Positions 38,049-46,992 of a DNA stretch of 64,000 nt are shown piece by piece (the first letter of the stretch is position 1; each line of letters starts with the position of its first letter). The DNA is from Trichococcus paludicola (GTDB lineage Bacteria; Bacillota; Bacilli; Lactobacillales; Aerococcaceae), in assembly GCF_003052295.1 (NCBI RefSeq), contig NZ_QBLC01000004.1:186001-250000 (forward strand), written 5' to 3'. The position numbers and the translations under genes are program-made. Below the pieces are notes generated by a model. That model was not told the DNA's origin and made no database searches. It saw only the letters and a program-made list of their open reading frames with translations.

Positions 38049-38958
38049 GGATATCAGCCTCCTTATTGATCTGTCTGCTTTCCCACTTGATGAAATCATC
38101 CGGCAATGGTGCTTCAATCTTTAAAGGTTCTCCGCTGATCGGATGCACAAATGCCAATGACTCGCAATGCAGGGCTTGCCGCAACATATCAGGGTCAGCT
38201 TTCCCTCCATAAAGGTCATCCCCAAGCAAAGGCGCACCGATTGAGGTGAAATGTACCCGAATTTGATGGGTCCTGCCCGTATGCAACTTGATTTTAACAG
38301 TCTGCCCATCCGGATAGGACTTATCCAACCAATATTCCGTCAACGCTTGTTTTCCGTCTTCCCGCACCATTCGCGTTATGATAGAATCCTCTGTCCTGCC
38401 GATGGGGGCATCGATGAATCCATGCGTTTCCGCCAGCACGGGTTCGGATAAGACCGCACGATAGGTTTTGTCGACTTCCTTGTTGCGCAATAGCGTGTCC
38501 ATCAGAGCATGCGCGTACCCATGCCTTGCAAAAAGCATGACGCCGGTCGTATCACGATCCAGACGCGTGACAATATGAATAACTTGGTCCACATAGCCCT
38601 GCTGTTGATAGTAGCCTTTCACGCGATTCGCCATGGAAAGACGCGGGTGCACCTTCGATGGGATGGAAGCAGCACCAAACGGTTTGTTCACAACCAAAAA
38701 GTGCTCGTCCTCAAACAAAATATCCAATGGCATGTCCACCCCGACAGTCGTTTCATGTTCCCCTTCATCCGGTATGCGGATCATCACTTTATCGCCTTTT
38801 TCCAAGGTCGCCAATACCGTTCTTTCCTTGCCGTTCAGCCAGATACAGCCTCCATCGAATTTGATGGTGGCCAACAGACTTTTTGATACGCCCTTGGAAC
38901 GTAAAAAAGTCTTCATCAGTGTCGTCTCTTCTTTTTCATATATCCAGCTAAAAATCAC
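38029..38958 (-). CDS. RluA/RluD family pseudouridine synthase (YjbO-like)
   Basis: This 309-residue enzyme has an S4-like N-terminal part (FLRSKGVSKSLLATIKFDGG) and the catalytic Asp in IVTRLDRDTTGVML. HTGRTHQIRVH is the family motif near the end. It converts uridine to pseudouridine in rRNA or tRNA; the exact site is unknown. The GTG start at 38958, with AGGGG nine bases upstream, keeps the family N-terminus. A later ATG would cut into it. In Bacillus yjbO follows nadK directly; here a dehydrogenase gene intervenes. Confidence 0.92.
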   Translation of the reverse strand: MIFSWIYEKEETTLMKTFLRSKGVSKSLLATIKFDGGCIWLNGKERTVLATLEKGDKVMIRIPDEGEHETTVGVDMPLDILFEDEHFLVVNKPFGAASIPSKVHPRLSMANRVKGYYQQQGYVDQVIHIVTRLDRDTTGVMLFARHGYAHALMDTLLRNKEVDKTYRAVLSEPVLAETHGFIDAPIGRTEDSIITRMVREDGKQALTEYWLDKSYPDGQTVKIKLHTGRTHQIRVHFTSIGAPLLGDDLYGGKADPDMLRQALHCESLAFVHPISGEPLKIEAPLPDDFIKWESRQINKEADIRVGTTI

Positions 38959-39171
38959 TTTACACTACCCCTACTCTATACCGAATCTCTGTGTGCGGGC
39001 CCTCCGCCTTGGTTTGTTACAAGCTATTTCAGACTTGGAACAGGTTGCCCAATCAACCCGATGGTCTTGAGACCTTCAGGCGTCTGGTCGGCAACATACA
39101 TTCCTATTCTAACCAAAACGAGGGTATTCTACAACTCATGCCCCGTCATCAAGCAAAAAAAAATTGTCCGC

Positions 39172-39209
39172 AAAAAGGGCTGCACCATCTGACTCGCTGG
39201 CGCAGCCCT
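39172..39209 (-). terminator. Rho-independent terminator after the hydroxyacid dehydrogenase gene
   Basis: AGGGCTGC and GCAGCCCT pair with an inner GCC/GGY extension, followed by TTTTTG on the minus strand. It separates the relQ-nadK-dehydrogenase unit from the rluD-like gene. Confidence 0.82.
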
Positions 39210-39219
39210 ACTTTATTTG

Positions 39220-40173
39220 TTAATACTTTTTTTCAAAATCGATCAGGTTGCGGCTTGGTTTGCCGTCTTTTTTAAAACTCGCTGCATTTTCTAAGACAAC
39301 TTCGAACAGATTGTCCCGGAAATGCTCAACCACACCGGAAAAATGCGGTGTAATCAGTACCTTTTCATGATTCCACAAAGGGCTGGCAGCAGGCAACGGT
39401 TCCTCATCGAACACATCCAAAGCCGCATAAGCCACTGTTCCATCGTCCAATGCCTTGATGAGGCTGGCAGTGTCCACTGTGACGCCGCGCCCAACGTTCA
39501 CAAAGAGAACGCCTTTTTTCATGCGCGAGAAAAGAGCATCATCAAAAACACGGTAGGTTTCATCCGTTTGGGGGAGGATGTCCACGACAACATCCGCAAA
39601 GTCGATGACCGTGCCAATGTTATCCATTTTGACCGTCACATCCAACCTTGGTATGTCCTTGCCGCTGCGATTGACAGCGATGACCTTCATTCCGAACGCT
39701 TTAGCCAATTCCCCCAGGCGATTGCCGATTTGGCCTGCCCCTACGATCATCATCGTCTTGCCTTTCAGCTCCTGGAGTTCCGTGGTCTGTTCCCATTTCC
39801 GTTGCGGCTGATTCAGGATCGCAGTCCGCAATCCGCGCATATGCGAAAGCAGCACGCCGATGACATATTCAGCAATCGGTTCGCTGTGGATGCCGCTCGC
39901 ATTCGTCAAATAGATTCCCTGTCTTTCAAAGGTTGCCAAGGGAAGGCTGTTCACGCCCGCCGAAATCGCTTGGACCCATCTTAATGAAGGCAACTGTCCT
40001 TCCTCCAATAGATCCGTCAATCTGTCGTTCCAGCCGACAGTCCACTCGACATCACTGAACGCTTCGGTTTCCGCGTCATTGGTAATCATTTCGTAATCCG
40101 GATAGAGTTCTTTTAGCTTTTCGACGTGCTGTTCCTTCAAACTTGTCTTCAGCAGCCACTTTTTAGTCGCCAT
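39220..40173 (-). CDS. D-2-hydroxyacid dehydrogenase family protein
   Basis: The start at 40173 (MATKKWLLKTSL) has AAAGGAG eight bases upstream and follows the nadK stop by two bases. The 317-residue enzyme has the NAD motif VGAGQIGNRLGELA (about 143-156), VDILPQTDETY, NVGRGVTVD with the catalytic Arg region, FDEEPLP and a late HFSGV with the active-site His. It reduces 2-oxo acids with NAD(P)H. The substrate is unknown. It interrupts the nadK-rluD order of Bacillus. Confidence 0.88.
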   Translation of the reverse strand: MATKKWLLKTSLKEQHVEKLKELYPDYEMITNDAETEAFSDVEWTVGWNDRLTDLLEEGQLPSLRWVQAISAGVNSLPLATFERQGIYLTNASGIHSEPIAEYVIGVLLSHMRGLRTAILNQPQRKWEQTTELQELKGKTMMIVGAGQIGNRLGELAKAFGMKVIAVNRSGKDIPRLDVTVKMDNIGTVIDFADVVVDILPQTDETYRVFDDALFSRMKKGVLFVNVGRGVTVDTASLIKALDDGTVAYAALDVFDEEPLPAASPLWNHEKVLITPHFSGVVEHFRDNLFEVVLENAASFKKDGKPSRNLIDFEKKY

Positions 40174-40175
40174 AT

Positions 40176-41006
40176 TCACTGCTCCTTTGTCCGTTCATTC
40201 CTGTCGTTTTTCTTTACGCCGATGAATGCATCTTCGACCCGATCCCAGAAATGCGTGTGACGATAACGTGCAAAATGCACACGCTCTTGGGCAATCCGAT
40301 ACACCAGTCGTTCGATGCTTCTTTTCTTGAAGGTCAAATGATCTACAGACAAAATCAAGCGGTCTTCCTTGTGCGGATAGATTACGATCCATTCGTCTTT
40401 CGCGATGATCATGGGTGAGCTCAGCGTCCGATAGATGCGGTTATTCACTGAAGCCATCTCCGTCAGCTGGATAGCTTCCGTTCGGGGATGGATAACAGCT
40501 CCGCCAAGCGATTTACTGAAACCTGTCGAACCTGTAGGCGTGGAAACACAAAGACCATCGCCCCGGAATGTCTCGAACAGCTCATCCTTCACATAGATAT
40601 CGCAAACCATCGTTCCATCCATTTTCTTCAGACTCGCCTCATTCAAAGCGATATAGCGGGTTTCTTCCTCCTCATCCGCATACTTGACGCGGACATCGAG
40701 CAAGGGATAGCTCACGCTTTCCCCTTTATCATGCTTTAGGCTTTCGATAAGCTCCGCCAGTTCATAGGTCCGCCAATCTGTATAAAAGCCCAGGTGCCCG
40801 GTATGGATCCCCACAAAACGCACTTGGCTCAATTGGTCTTCGTACTTATGGAAAGCTGACAGCAAGGTACCGTCGCCCCCAATCGACACCACAAGATCCG
40901 GATGGTCCGTGACAATTTCGATTTTTTCAGAGAGGCACATCTCTTTGAATTTCGCCGCGACCGATAAAGTCTCTGGCGTCTGGTTATGGACCAGTGCAAT
41001 TTTCAT
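40176..41006 (-). CDS. nadK: NAD kinase
   Basis: The start at 41006 (MKIALVHNQTPETLS) has GAGAGGAG upstream. The 276-residue protein has the GGDGTLLSAFH motif (about 45-55) with its catalytic Asp, and the second signature TPTGSTGFSKSLGG. It makes NADP from NAD and ATP. It lies 32 bases after relQ, matching yjbM-yjbN in Bacillus, so alarmone synthesis and NADP supply share a transcript. Confidence 0.96.
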   Translation of the reverse strand: MKIALVHNQTPETLSVAAKFKEMCLSEKIEIVTDHPDLVVSIGGDGTLLSAFHKYEDQLSQVRFVGIHTGHLGFYTDWRTYELAELIESLKHDKGESVSYPLLDVRVKYADEEEETRYIALNEASLKKMDGTMVCDIYVKDELFETFRGDGLCVSTPTGSTGFSKSLGGAVIHPRTEAIQLTEMASVNNRIYRTLSSPMIIAKDEWIVIYPHKEDRLILSVDHLTFKKRSIERLVYRIAQERVHFARYRHTHFWDRVEDAFIGVKKNDRNERTKEQ

Positions 41007-41038
41007 ATTTGAACTCCTCTCGACCAACCTTGTCTTCT

Positions 41039-41671
41039 TTATTCTTTTTTATCGGAAAAATAGCGCTGTGCATCTTTGATTTCTTCGCGTATTTCCGACA
41101 TCTCTTCGTCAAGTCGGAAGGCTGCTTCCGCCGCGCGTATTAGGCGGTCATGCAATTCTTCCGGATATTCGCCCCGATATTTGTAGTTCAATGAATGTTC
41201 GATCGTTGCCCAGAAATTCATGGCAAGTGTCCTGATCTGAATTTCGACAAGTATTTTCTTCTCTTCGAAAATGCGTTGGACCGGATATTCGATCACCATA
41301 TGGTATGAGCGATAACCGCTCTCTTTTTTATGTGTAACATAATCCCGTTCTATGATGATCTTAAAGTCTTTTCTTGCGCGCAAAAGGCGCACAACTTCGT
41401 GTATATCCTCTACAAATTGGCACATGATCCGCAAGCCGGCAATATCCTGCACATCTTGTTCCAGTCTGGTCAAGTCAATGTCCCGGACTTCCGCCTTTTC
41501 CAATATGCTTTCCTTCGTTTTGACGCGGCCCGTGATGAATTCAATGGGCGCGTGCGCATTCTCATCGCGGTATTGCTTACGGATCCCCTTCAGCTTAACT
41601 TTTAATTCCTCTACCGCTTGTTCGTACGGCGCTAAAAATGAATCCCAGTTTTCAACTTCCTTATTTTCCAT
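41039..41671 (-). CDS. relQ: RelQ-type small alarmone synthetase
   Basis: The start at 41671 (MENKEVENWDSF) has AGGGTG upstream. The 210-residue protein is a lone RelA/SpoT synthetase domain with GRVKTKESILEKA, IAGLRIMCQFVED, the catalytic GYRSYHMVIEYP and VEIQIRTLAMNFWATIEH. There is no hydrolase or TGS domain. Such enzymes form tetramers that make (p)ppGpp from GTP/GDP and ATP. It lies beside nadK, and divergent from the CYTH gene, as in the Bacillus yjbK-yjbN region. The 290-base divergent gap to the CYTH gene showed no clear further site. Confidence 0.94.
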   Translation of the reverse strand: MENKEVENWDSFLAPYEQAVEELKVKLKGIRKQYRDENAHAPIEFITGRVKTKESILEKAEVRDIDLTRLEQDVQDIAGLRIMCQFVEDIHEVVRLLRARKDFKIIIERDYVTHKKESGYRSYHMVIEYPVQRIFEEKKILVEIQIRTLAMNFWATIEHSLNYKYRGEYPEELHDRLIRAAEAAFRLDEEMSEIREEIKDAQRYFSDKKE

Positions 41672-41966
41672 AGAACGACACCCTATCATATAGTATATGC
41701 TACTTTATTTTATCACAATTATTTATGATTCTATACAATTCTTGTCGAAAAGGACCGAATTCATTTTTTCTTCAAATATACACGGTATGCTATGTGCACT
41801 AGCAGCTCCGAATAATCAACTCCGCAAAACTTATGATACAATAAGAATAAGATTTCGCATCGCCTGCTAGTATATATGCTGATGAACGGACTGTAACGAA
41901 GGTTCGGATTTTTTGAACAGCTGTTGCAATCAAAATGAACCTCATAACCGAAAGGAAATAATGACG

Positions 41967-42560
41967 ATGAGCCAAAATATCGAAAAAGAATTCAAAAACC
42001 TATTGAATAAAGAAGAATACGAAGCGTTGCTTACTGCCTTCAACCTTGATGAAACAGACCCCATCAAACAAACCAACGTCTATTTCGATACACCTGACTA
42101 TAAACTCAAAGGCCTGAACAGCGGACTGCGCATCCGCATGTATGAAGATAAAGGTGAAATCACTTTGAAGACGCCGATTCAGGAAAATGAAAAATTGGAA
42201 ACGACCGACGCTTTGACCCTTGAAGAAGCAAGAGCATTGGTCGATTCCCACCAGATCAAAGCGTCAGGAAATGTAGCCGAAAAACTGAAGGAGTTAGGCA
42301 TTGAGACAGGAGACCTTGGGATCATCGGCCAGCTCTCTACCATCCGCTATGATTTTCCCGGTGACAAAGGGACCTACTTCTTGGACAAAAGCTTCTACCA
42401 AGATCAAATGGATTACGAATTAGAATTCGAGTCCGAATCTTTGGACGAAGGAGCTCTTGCATTCCAAAATTTCCTGAAGCTTCACGACATCAAAGTCCGT
42501 AAAGCGAAACAGAAAATTGAACGCATGCTGGCCTATCCCAATTCGACGACACACCAATAG
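41967..42560 (+). CDS. CYTH domain protein (YjbK-like)
   Basis: This 198-residue protein starts MSQNIEKEFKNLLNKEEYEAL, with the CYTH signature ExExK as EKEFK near the N-terminus. Charged tunnel residues follow (YFDTPDY, LRIRMY, EITLKTP, YELEFE, KIERML). CYTH proteins bind and cleave inorganic triphosphate or related polyphosphates. An ATG two codons earlier (41961) is also possible; AAAGGA lies just before both. It stands divergent to relQ. Confidence 0.9.
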   Translation: MSQNIEKEFKNLLNKEEYEALLTAFNLDETDPIKQTNVYFDTPDYKLKGLNSGLRIRMYEDKGEITLKTPIQENEKLETTDALTLEEARALVDSHQIKASGNVAEKLKELGIETGDLGIIGQLSTIRYDFPGDKGTYFLDKSFYQDQMDYELEFESESLDEGALAFQNFLKLHDIKVRKAKQKIERMLAYPNSTTHQ

Positions 42561-42591
42561 CCGGTAGCCAGCAACAGCCCATACAGACAGG

Positions 42592-42630
42592 TCCATTCTG
42601 CGGAAATCCAAGCGGAGAATGGGTCTTTTT
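42592..42630 (+). terminator. Rho-independent terminator after the CYTH gene
   Basis: CCATTCTGCGG and GCGGAGAATGG pair around a 9-base loop, followed by GTCTTTTTGC. Confidence 0.82.
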
Positions 42631-42726
42631 GCTTATTACCTTCCGAGAAAACAGACAAAAACGTGAATTCCTTCTATTTGAATCGGATTCTAGGCCATAC
42701 AAGATGAAAAAAATCAGTCGATTTAG

Positions 42727-42755
42727 TTGCAAAATTGTTAATTGTCTCGTAAAAT
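42727..42755 (+). promoter_or_regulatory. Sigma-A type promoter upstream of spxH
   Basis: TTGCAA (42727-42732) and TAAAAT (42750-42755) are separated by exactly 17 bases. Transcription would start near 42762, about 160 bases before spxH. Confidence 0.65.
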
Positions 42756-42761
42756 ACACCT

Positions 42762-42880
42762 TGAGAATAAAACAGAAGATACTGAACAAGAAAAAATGAA
42801 GGTTTCACGGAAGAATCAGAGCCTATCTCCAAAGGCAGCCCTTCGAAAAGCCTTATTGCTACTTGTTTAGGCTTTTTTTT
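42762..42880 (+). ncRNA. Candidate small RNA or attenuator leader in front of spxH
   Basis: The predicted transcript from the promoter at 42727 ends in a terminator-like stem AAAAGCCT (42846-42853) / AGGCTTTT (42869-42876) with T continuing to 42880. AAAGGC at 42831-42836 can instead pair with GCCTT at 42850-42854, destroying the terminator stem. This is the layout of an attenuator; read-through would give the spxH mRNA. It could equally be a free small RNA of about 118 bases. No known RNA family was recognised. Confidence 0.45.
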
Positions 42881-42923
42881 GGTAAACTTAAAGTAAGCAA
42901 AATAGGAAAGAGGGAGGGATAAA

Positions 42924-43622
42924 ATGTATAGGTCAAAACAGAATACCGCTGATTCTATCTCTTCTCCTCAACAGATTTTTGAACTTTATCTATTCGTGAA
43001 TCCGATCGGCCACAAATGCTACCGTACGGAACAAGAAGTCCTGAAATTCATGAGTTCGTTGGATGGACCTAAAGTCCACTTCCGCTTCATCACGTTCCAT
43101 AATTTCAATACCGTCACACAGTATATGAAGAGATTAAATTTGCCGGAAAAAGACCTAACCTTACGCAACCAAATATACAGTTCAATCTATGATGCCTCAT
43201 TGGCATATAAAGCTGCCTTGATGCAAGGAAAAAAACGCGGCCGCAACTTTTTGCTTCATCTGCAGAAATCACTTGCGGACGGCAAGACCACCTACTCCAA
43301 AGAATTATTGGCGGTGGTGGCTGCCAAAGCCAATCTGGACGTCGACATGTTCTTTGAGGATAAAGAATCGCCTTTCGTAAAAAGCAGCTACGAAGCAGAT
43401 CAGCACATCGCCCAGGAGATGAACATCAAAACGAATCCGTCACTTGTCATCTTTGACAATCTTAATTATCAATACGGCCTTTTGTTGGAGGACAACATCA
43501 CTGCCGAAGTACTCCATGAAGTGATCAAGGACTGCTCGGTCGAGTGTGGACAAAAGCATGCCAACCTGAAAAAAACGAACATCACGACAATCGGAAAAAA
43601 CTACCAACGCATCACCCACTGA
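42924..43622 (+). CDS. spxH: SpxH (YjbH), adaptor for Spx degradation
   Basis: This 232-residue DsbA-like thioredoxin-fold protein has the all-helical insert (about 60-140) and a late NPSLVIFDN cis-Pro-type loop. SpxH delivers Spx to ClpXP. The usual CxxC active site (CPEC in Bacillus) is here NPIGHKCY, so the first cysteine is Gly and the protein cannot form the normal disulfide. Spx itself is encoded 4.4 kb downstream at 48072-48470, and pepF converges, as in Bacillus. GAGGGAGG precedes the ATG. Confidence 0.88.
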   Translation: MYRSKQNTADSISSPQQIFELYLFVNPIGHKCYRTEQEVLKFMSSLDGPKVHFRFITFHNFNTVTQYMKRLNLPEKDLTLRNQIYSSIYDASLAYKAALMQGKKRGRNFLLHLQKSLADGKTTYSKELLAVVAAKANLDVDMFFEDKESPFVKSSYEADQHIAQEMNIKTNPSLVIFDNLNYQYGLLLEDNITAEVLHEVIKDCSVECGQKHANLKKTNITTIGKNYQRITH

Positions 43623-43627
43623 TAAGC

Positions 43628-43667
43628 AAAAAGCTTCGTGGTCCTCAACGGACCGCGAAGCTTTTAT
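43628..43667. terminator. Bidirectional terminator between spxH and pepF
   Basis: AAAGCTTCGtGGTCC and GGACCgCGAAGCTTT pair around TCAAC, with T-rich tails on both strands, between two converging genes. Confidence 0.9.
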
Positions 43668-43673
43668 TGTTTA

Positions 43674-45491
43674 TTACGCTTGTTGCGCTGCAATCAATTG
43701 TTCCAGTTCATCCAGACGTTCCTCGAACACTTTCATGGCATCCTCGATGTAAGCGGACTGGGTCATATCCACGCCAGCTTTTTTCATCACTTCAATCGGA
43801 TAGTCGCTGTTCCCTGATTTCAGATAGGAAAGGTACTTCTCCAACGCGCCTTCTTCTCCCTCAACGATGCGTTTTGCCAACGCCGTTGCAGCCGAAAAGC
43901 CGGTAGCGTATTGGTAAACGTAATAATTATAGTAGAAATGCGGAATGCGGGTCCATTCGATGCCGATCTCAGGGTCCTTCTCGACGGTCGGACCATAATA
44001 TTTGGCATTCAGCTCTGCATAATAAGAAGTCATGAAATCTTGCGTCAACGGCACACCTGCCAAAGCTTGCTGGTGGATGTAGTGCTCGAATTCAGCAAAT
44101 TGGGTTTGGCGGAAAATCGTTCCTTTGAAGCCATCCAGGTAATGATTCAAAATATAGATACGGACCTTTGGATCAGTCTGGGTCTTCAGCAAATAATCAG
44201 TCAAAATATTTTCGTTCGTTGTCGAAGCGATTTCGGCCAGGAAGATCGAATAATCGCCGTATACATATGGCTGATTCTTTCTTGTCAGATAGCTGTGCAC
44301 ACTATGACCCAATTCATGGACCAAGGTATACAGTTGATTTAATGAATCTTGCCAATTCATCAGGATATACGGATTCGTGTCGTATGCGCCTGAAGAATAA
44401 GCCCCGCTACGTTTGCCTTCATTCTCAAGCCAGTCGATCCATCGATTACCGAATGCTTCCTGGAGGATAGTCAGATACTCAGCTCCAAGCGGCTGAAGTC
44501 CTTTCAAGGTTTCTTCCGTCGCCGCCTCGATGCTGTATTTGATCGGGGCTTCCCCTGTCAGAGGCGTATACATATCGTACATATGCAACTCCTCTACACC
44601 CAACAACTCCTTGCGCAAGTCCACATAGCGATGCAGCAAAGGCAGGTGCTCATTGACTACCTGGAGCAACGTATCATAAACCGCTTCCGGAATGTGATTG
44701 TTTGCCAACGCCGCTGCACGGGCGGATTTATATTTATGCACTTTGGCTTTGTAATTGTGCGCCTTCACGTTCGTGGATAAGGTGGTCGCAAACGTATTTT
44801 TCAGACCCTCATACGTTTGGTAGAGCGCCTTGAAGGCACCTTCGCGCACTTCCCGATCCGGACTTTCCATCAACTGCCCATACAAACCGTGAGTCAGTTG
44901 GACATCTTGGCCCTCCTCGTTCTTGACTGTCGGGAAGGTGATGTCTGCATTATTGAGAACCGAGAAAGTTTTGCTTGGCGCAGCAAAAATTTCCCCAGCC
45001 CCCGCCAATAGCTCTTCTTCTCTGGCGGTCAGCACATGCTCACGAGCAGAAGTTAGGCTATCCAACAGATGCGCATACGGCTGCAACTGTTCGTTTTCTG
45101 CCAAGTATTTCTCCAGCTCGTCCTCCGGAATCTCCAATATTTCCGGTTCGAACCAAGAAGTCGCTTCACTGACGCTCGTCAAGATAGATATGGCTTTGTC
45201 GTGCAGGTTTTGGTACAGGCTATCCGCTGTATCCTGATCATTCTTCAGATGGGAGTAAACATAGACCCGTTCCAATTTCTGGTTGATTTTGAGGACTTCT
45301 TCAATCCCTTTCAACAAGGCGTGACTGCTCGAGCCGACGGTTCCTTGCAACGCACGCACGAACGGCACTGCACCTGCTAATTCATCCAACGCTTTCCCGA
45401 AAGCTTCGTCTGTCGCAAAGATTGCTGTCAAATCCCATGTGGATGCCTCTGGGACTTCCGCTCTCTTCAATTGTTTATCTGTGTTTGTCAT
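43674..45491 (-). CDS. pepF: Oligoendopeptidase F (M3 family)
   Basis: The start at 45491 (MTNTDKQLKRAEVPE) has AGAGGGGG upstream. The 605-residue zinc peptidase has the HELGH motif at 392-396 and the third ligand in the EIASTTNE segment. It cleaves peptides of about 7-17 residues in the cytoplasm. It follows coiA, the conserved coiA-pepF order of Bacilli. Confidence 0.96.
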   Translation of the reverse strand: MTNTDKQLKRAEVPEASTWDLTAIFATDEAFGKALDELAGAVPFVRALQGTVGSSSHALLKGIEEVLKINQKLERVYVYSHLKNDQDTADSLYQNLHDKAISILTSVSEATSWFEPEILEIPEDELEKYLAENEQLQPYAHLLDSLTSAREHVLTAREEELLAGAGEIFAAPSKTFSVLNNADITFPTVKNEEGQDVQLTHGLYGQLMESPDREVREGAFKALYQTYEGLKNTFATTLSTNVKAHNYKAKVHKYKSARAAALANNHIPEAVYDTLLQVVNEHLPLLHRYVDLRKELLGVEELHMYDMYTPLTGEAPIKYSIEAATEETLKGLQPLGAEYLTILQEAFGNRWIDWLENEGKRSGAYSSGAYDTNPYILMNWQDSLNQLYTLVHELGHSVHSYLTRKNQPYVYGDYSIFLAEIASTTNENILTDYLLKTQTDPKVRIYILNHYLDGFKGTIFRQTQFAEFEHYIHQQALAGVPLTQDFMTSYYAELNAKYYGPTVEKDPEIGIEWTRIPHFYYNYYVYQYATGFSAATALAKRIVEGEEGALEKYLSYLKSGNSDYPIEVMKKAGVDMTQSAYIEDAMKVFEERLDELEQLIAAQQA

Positions 45492-45570
45492 CCGAGTTCC
45501 CCCTCTAATTTTCAATAGTATAATTTTAGCATACCTTGAGACCGAAAGGGTACTTAGAGTTGAACACGTT

Positions 45571-46737
45571 CTAACCCAAGCAAGAATGATGACCCTCAGT
45601 TTGCCTATCCAACGGCGTGGAAATCAGGACCCATTCTTCCCTGCCGATGGCTGCGGCATGCCCATCCTCGACCAGCCGCATCATAAATTGGAGCAATGGT
45701 TCCCATAAATTCGCCTCCTCAGCTTCCATCGACGTCCTTGTCCGGATTATGTTCATGTGTATGCATTTTGACAGCCAATCCAGCAACTGTTTTTTCGTGA
45801 GCGGATTGGCCATTTCCGGTTTACTGAAATCCCTGAGCAAATAATACCGCCAAATATATGCCGGCGTACGGATACCTAATGTTTTGCAAGGCAATTCGAA
45901 CAGGAATGCCGGTAAATGATACAGGTCCTTCCGATCGAGATAGACCGCCAACAGAAATTTCCGGTGCTCCGGATCGGTGCGGTACCGCAATAGGTTGATA
46001 TCCTTCGCCTGCATGTGCTTTCGCTGAGCAGTTTTCCCGGTAGATTGCGGCATCAGATCGGTATCGTTAGGCAAACTCCCCTTCCTATAGATATTCTCTA
46101 AGTAAGCAATTGTGAGCTTATCCCAAGGAATCGCCGTCTTCACAAAATAGAAACGATCATCACCGCCCAACTTGAGGTGGTGATGGATAAGCATTTCTTC
46201 CGCCTGGGTATCCAGAATCCCGATCCAACTGCCAAGTGCAACGGAATGCTTCAAGAATTGATAGACAGATTGCGTCATTTTGATGCCACCAGGTTGATAA
46301 TTCATCCCACAAATCCACCATACTTCGTAGCCGAATCGTCGGTATCCCTTTGTCCGTTCCGACAAATCGGCAGCAGAAATCGGACTGCACTGGTACTCCA
46401 CAGCAATTTTCTTTCCATCCGCAAAAACAAGCAAGAGATCCGGGCGCTGCTGCAATTCAGGCAGCCAACACTCCAACGTGACTTCAAAGCCTTCACTCTT
46501 GAACTTATCCAGAAGCAGCTGTTTCCCTTTCAGATGGGGAAGCGTTTCGCCTTCCGAAAAAGCGGCACAATCCGAATGTTGGTGATGGGCAAAATGGGCA
46601 ATCATGATGTTTCCTTTTTTCAGCACCAACTTCCCTTTGCACGCCGGACAATAATATTCTTCAACATTCTTCCCTTTTTCTTTTGAGGCTTGGTAAGCCT
46701 GAACCAGTTCTCCATTAGCATTTCTAGCGATCAGCAT
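45571..46737 (-). CDS. coiA: CoiA, competence protein
   Basis: The start at 46737 (MLIARNANGELVQAYQAS) gives 388 residues; an upstream in-frame start has no ribosome site. Cys30 and Cys33 (YYCPAC) start an N-terminal zinc-finger-like part, followed by FAHHQHSDC. RPDLLLVFADGKKIAVEYQC looks like a PD-(D/E)xK nuclease core. CoiA promotes processing of incoming DNA during transformation. It lies between mecA and pepF as in Bacillus. Its integrity suggests at least part of the competence machinery is kept. Confidence 0.9.
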   Translation of the reverse strand: MLIARNANGELVQAYQASKEKGKNVEEYYCPACKGKLVLKKGNIMIAHFAHHQHSDCAAFSEGETLPHLKGKQLLLDKFKSEGFEVTLECWLPELQQRPDLLLVFADGKKIAVEYQCSPISAADLSERTKGYRRFGYEVWWICGMNYQPGGIKMTQSVYQFLKHSVALGSWIGILDTQAEEMLIHHHLKLGGDDRFYFVKTAIPWDKLTIAYLENIYRKGSLPNDTDLMPQSTGKTAQRKHMQAKDINLLRYRTDPEHRKFLLAVYLDRKDLYHLPAFLFELPCKTLGIRTPAYIWRYYLLRDFSKPEMANPLTKKQLLDWLSKCIHMNIIRTRTSMEAEEANLWEPLLQFMMRLVEDGHAAAIGREEWVLISTPLDRQTEGHHSCLG

Positions 46738-46827
46738 AAGCAACCGCCCTTTCTGTCTCTTTCCCATAATATCCGCAGAAGAATTAGAAAAGCGTTCCAA
46801 GCCCGAACTGCTTCGAAAGAAATTTAG

Positions 46828-46992
46828 GAAATCGTGCCTTGCAACGTTCCCTACGGTCACCTTGTACTGGGAGTCTTAGAGCGCAATATGCTGAGAGACT
46901 TCCGAAACAAAGGAATCAACGTGACCGTACCGGTCAGTTGTATCGTGTTTCTAAGGCATCAAGATGACAAGAACTATCGCCTTGTCGAATAG
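46828..46992 (+). pseudogene. Possible remnant of a coding sequence
   Basis: The plus-strand frame stays open for about 54 codons up to TAG at 46990 and reads like protein (for example LERNMLRDFRNKGINV then SCIVFLR), but it has no start codon with a ribosome site. The pattern faintly resembles the end of a NERD nuclease-related domain. The rest of the 46738-47152 gap shows only a small palindrome TGACCG-TAC-CGGTCA at 46922-46936. Weakly supported. Confidence 0.25.

Noticed and set aside
38030-38120. Possible magnesium riboswitch (M-box) for mgtE
   Set aside because: mgtE overlaps the preceding gene by 20 bases, leaving no room for a leader.
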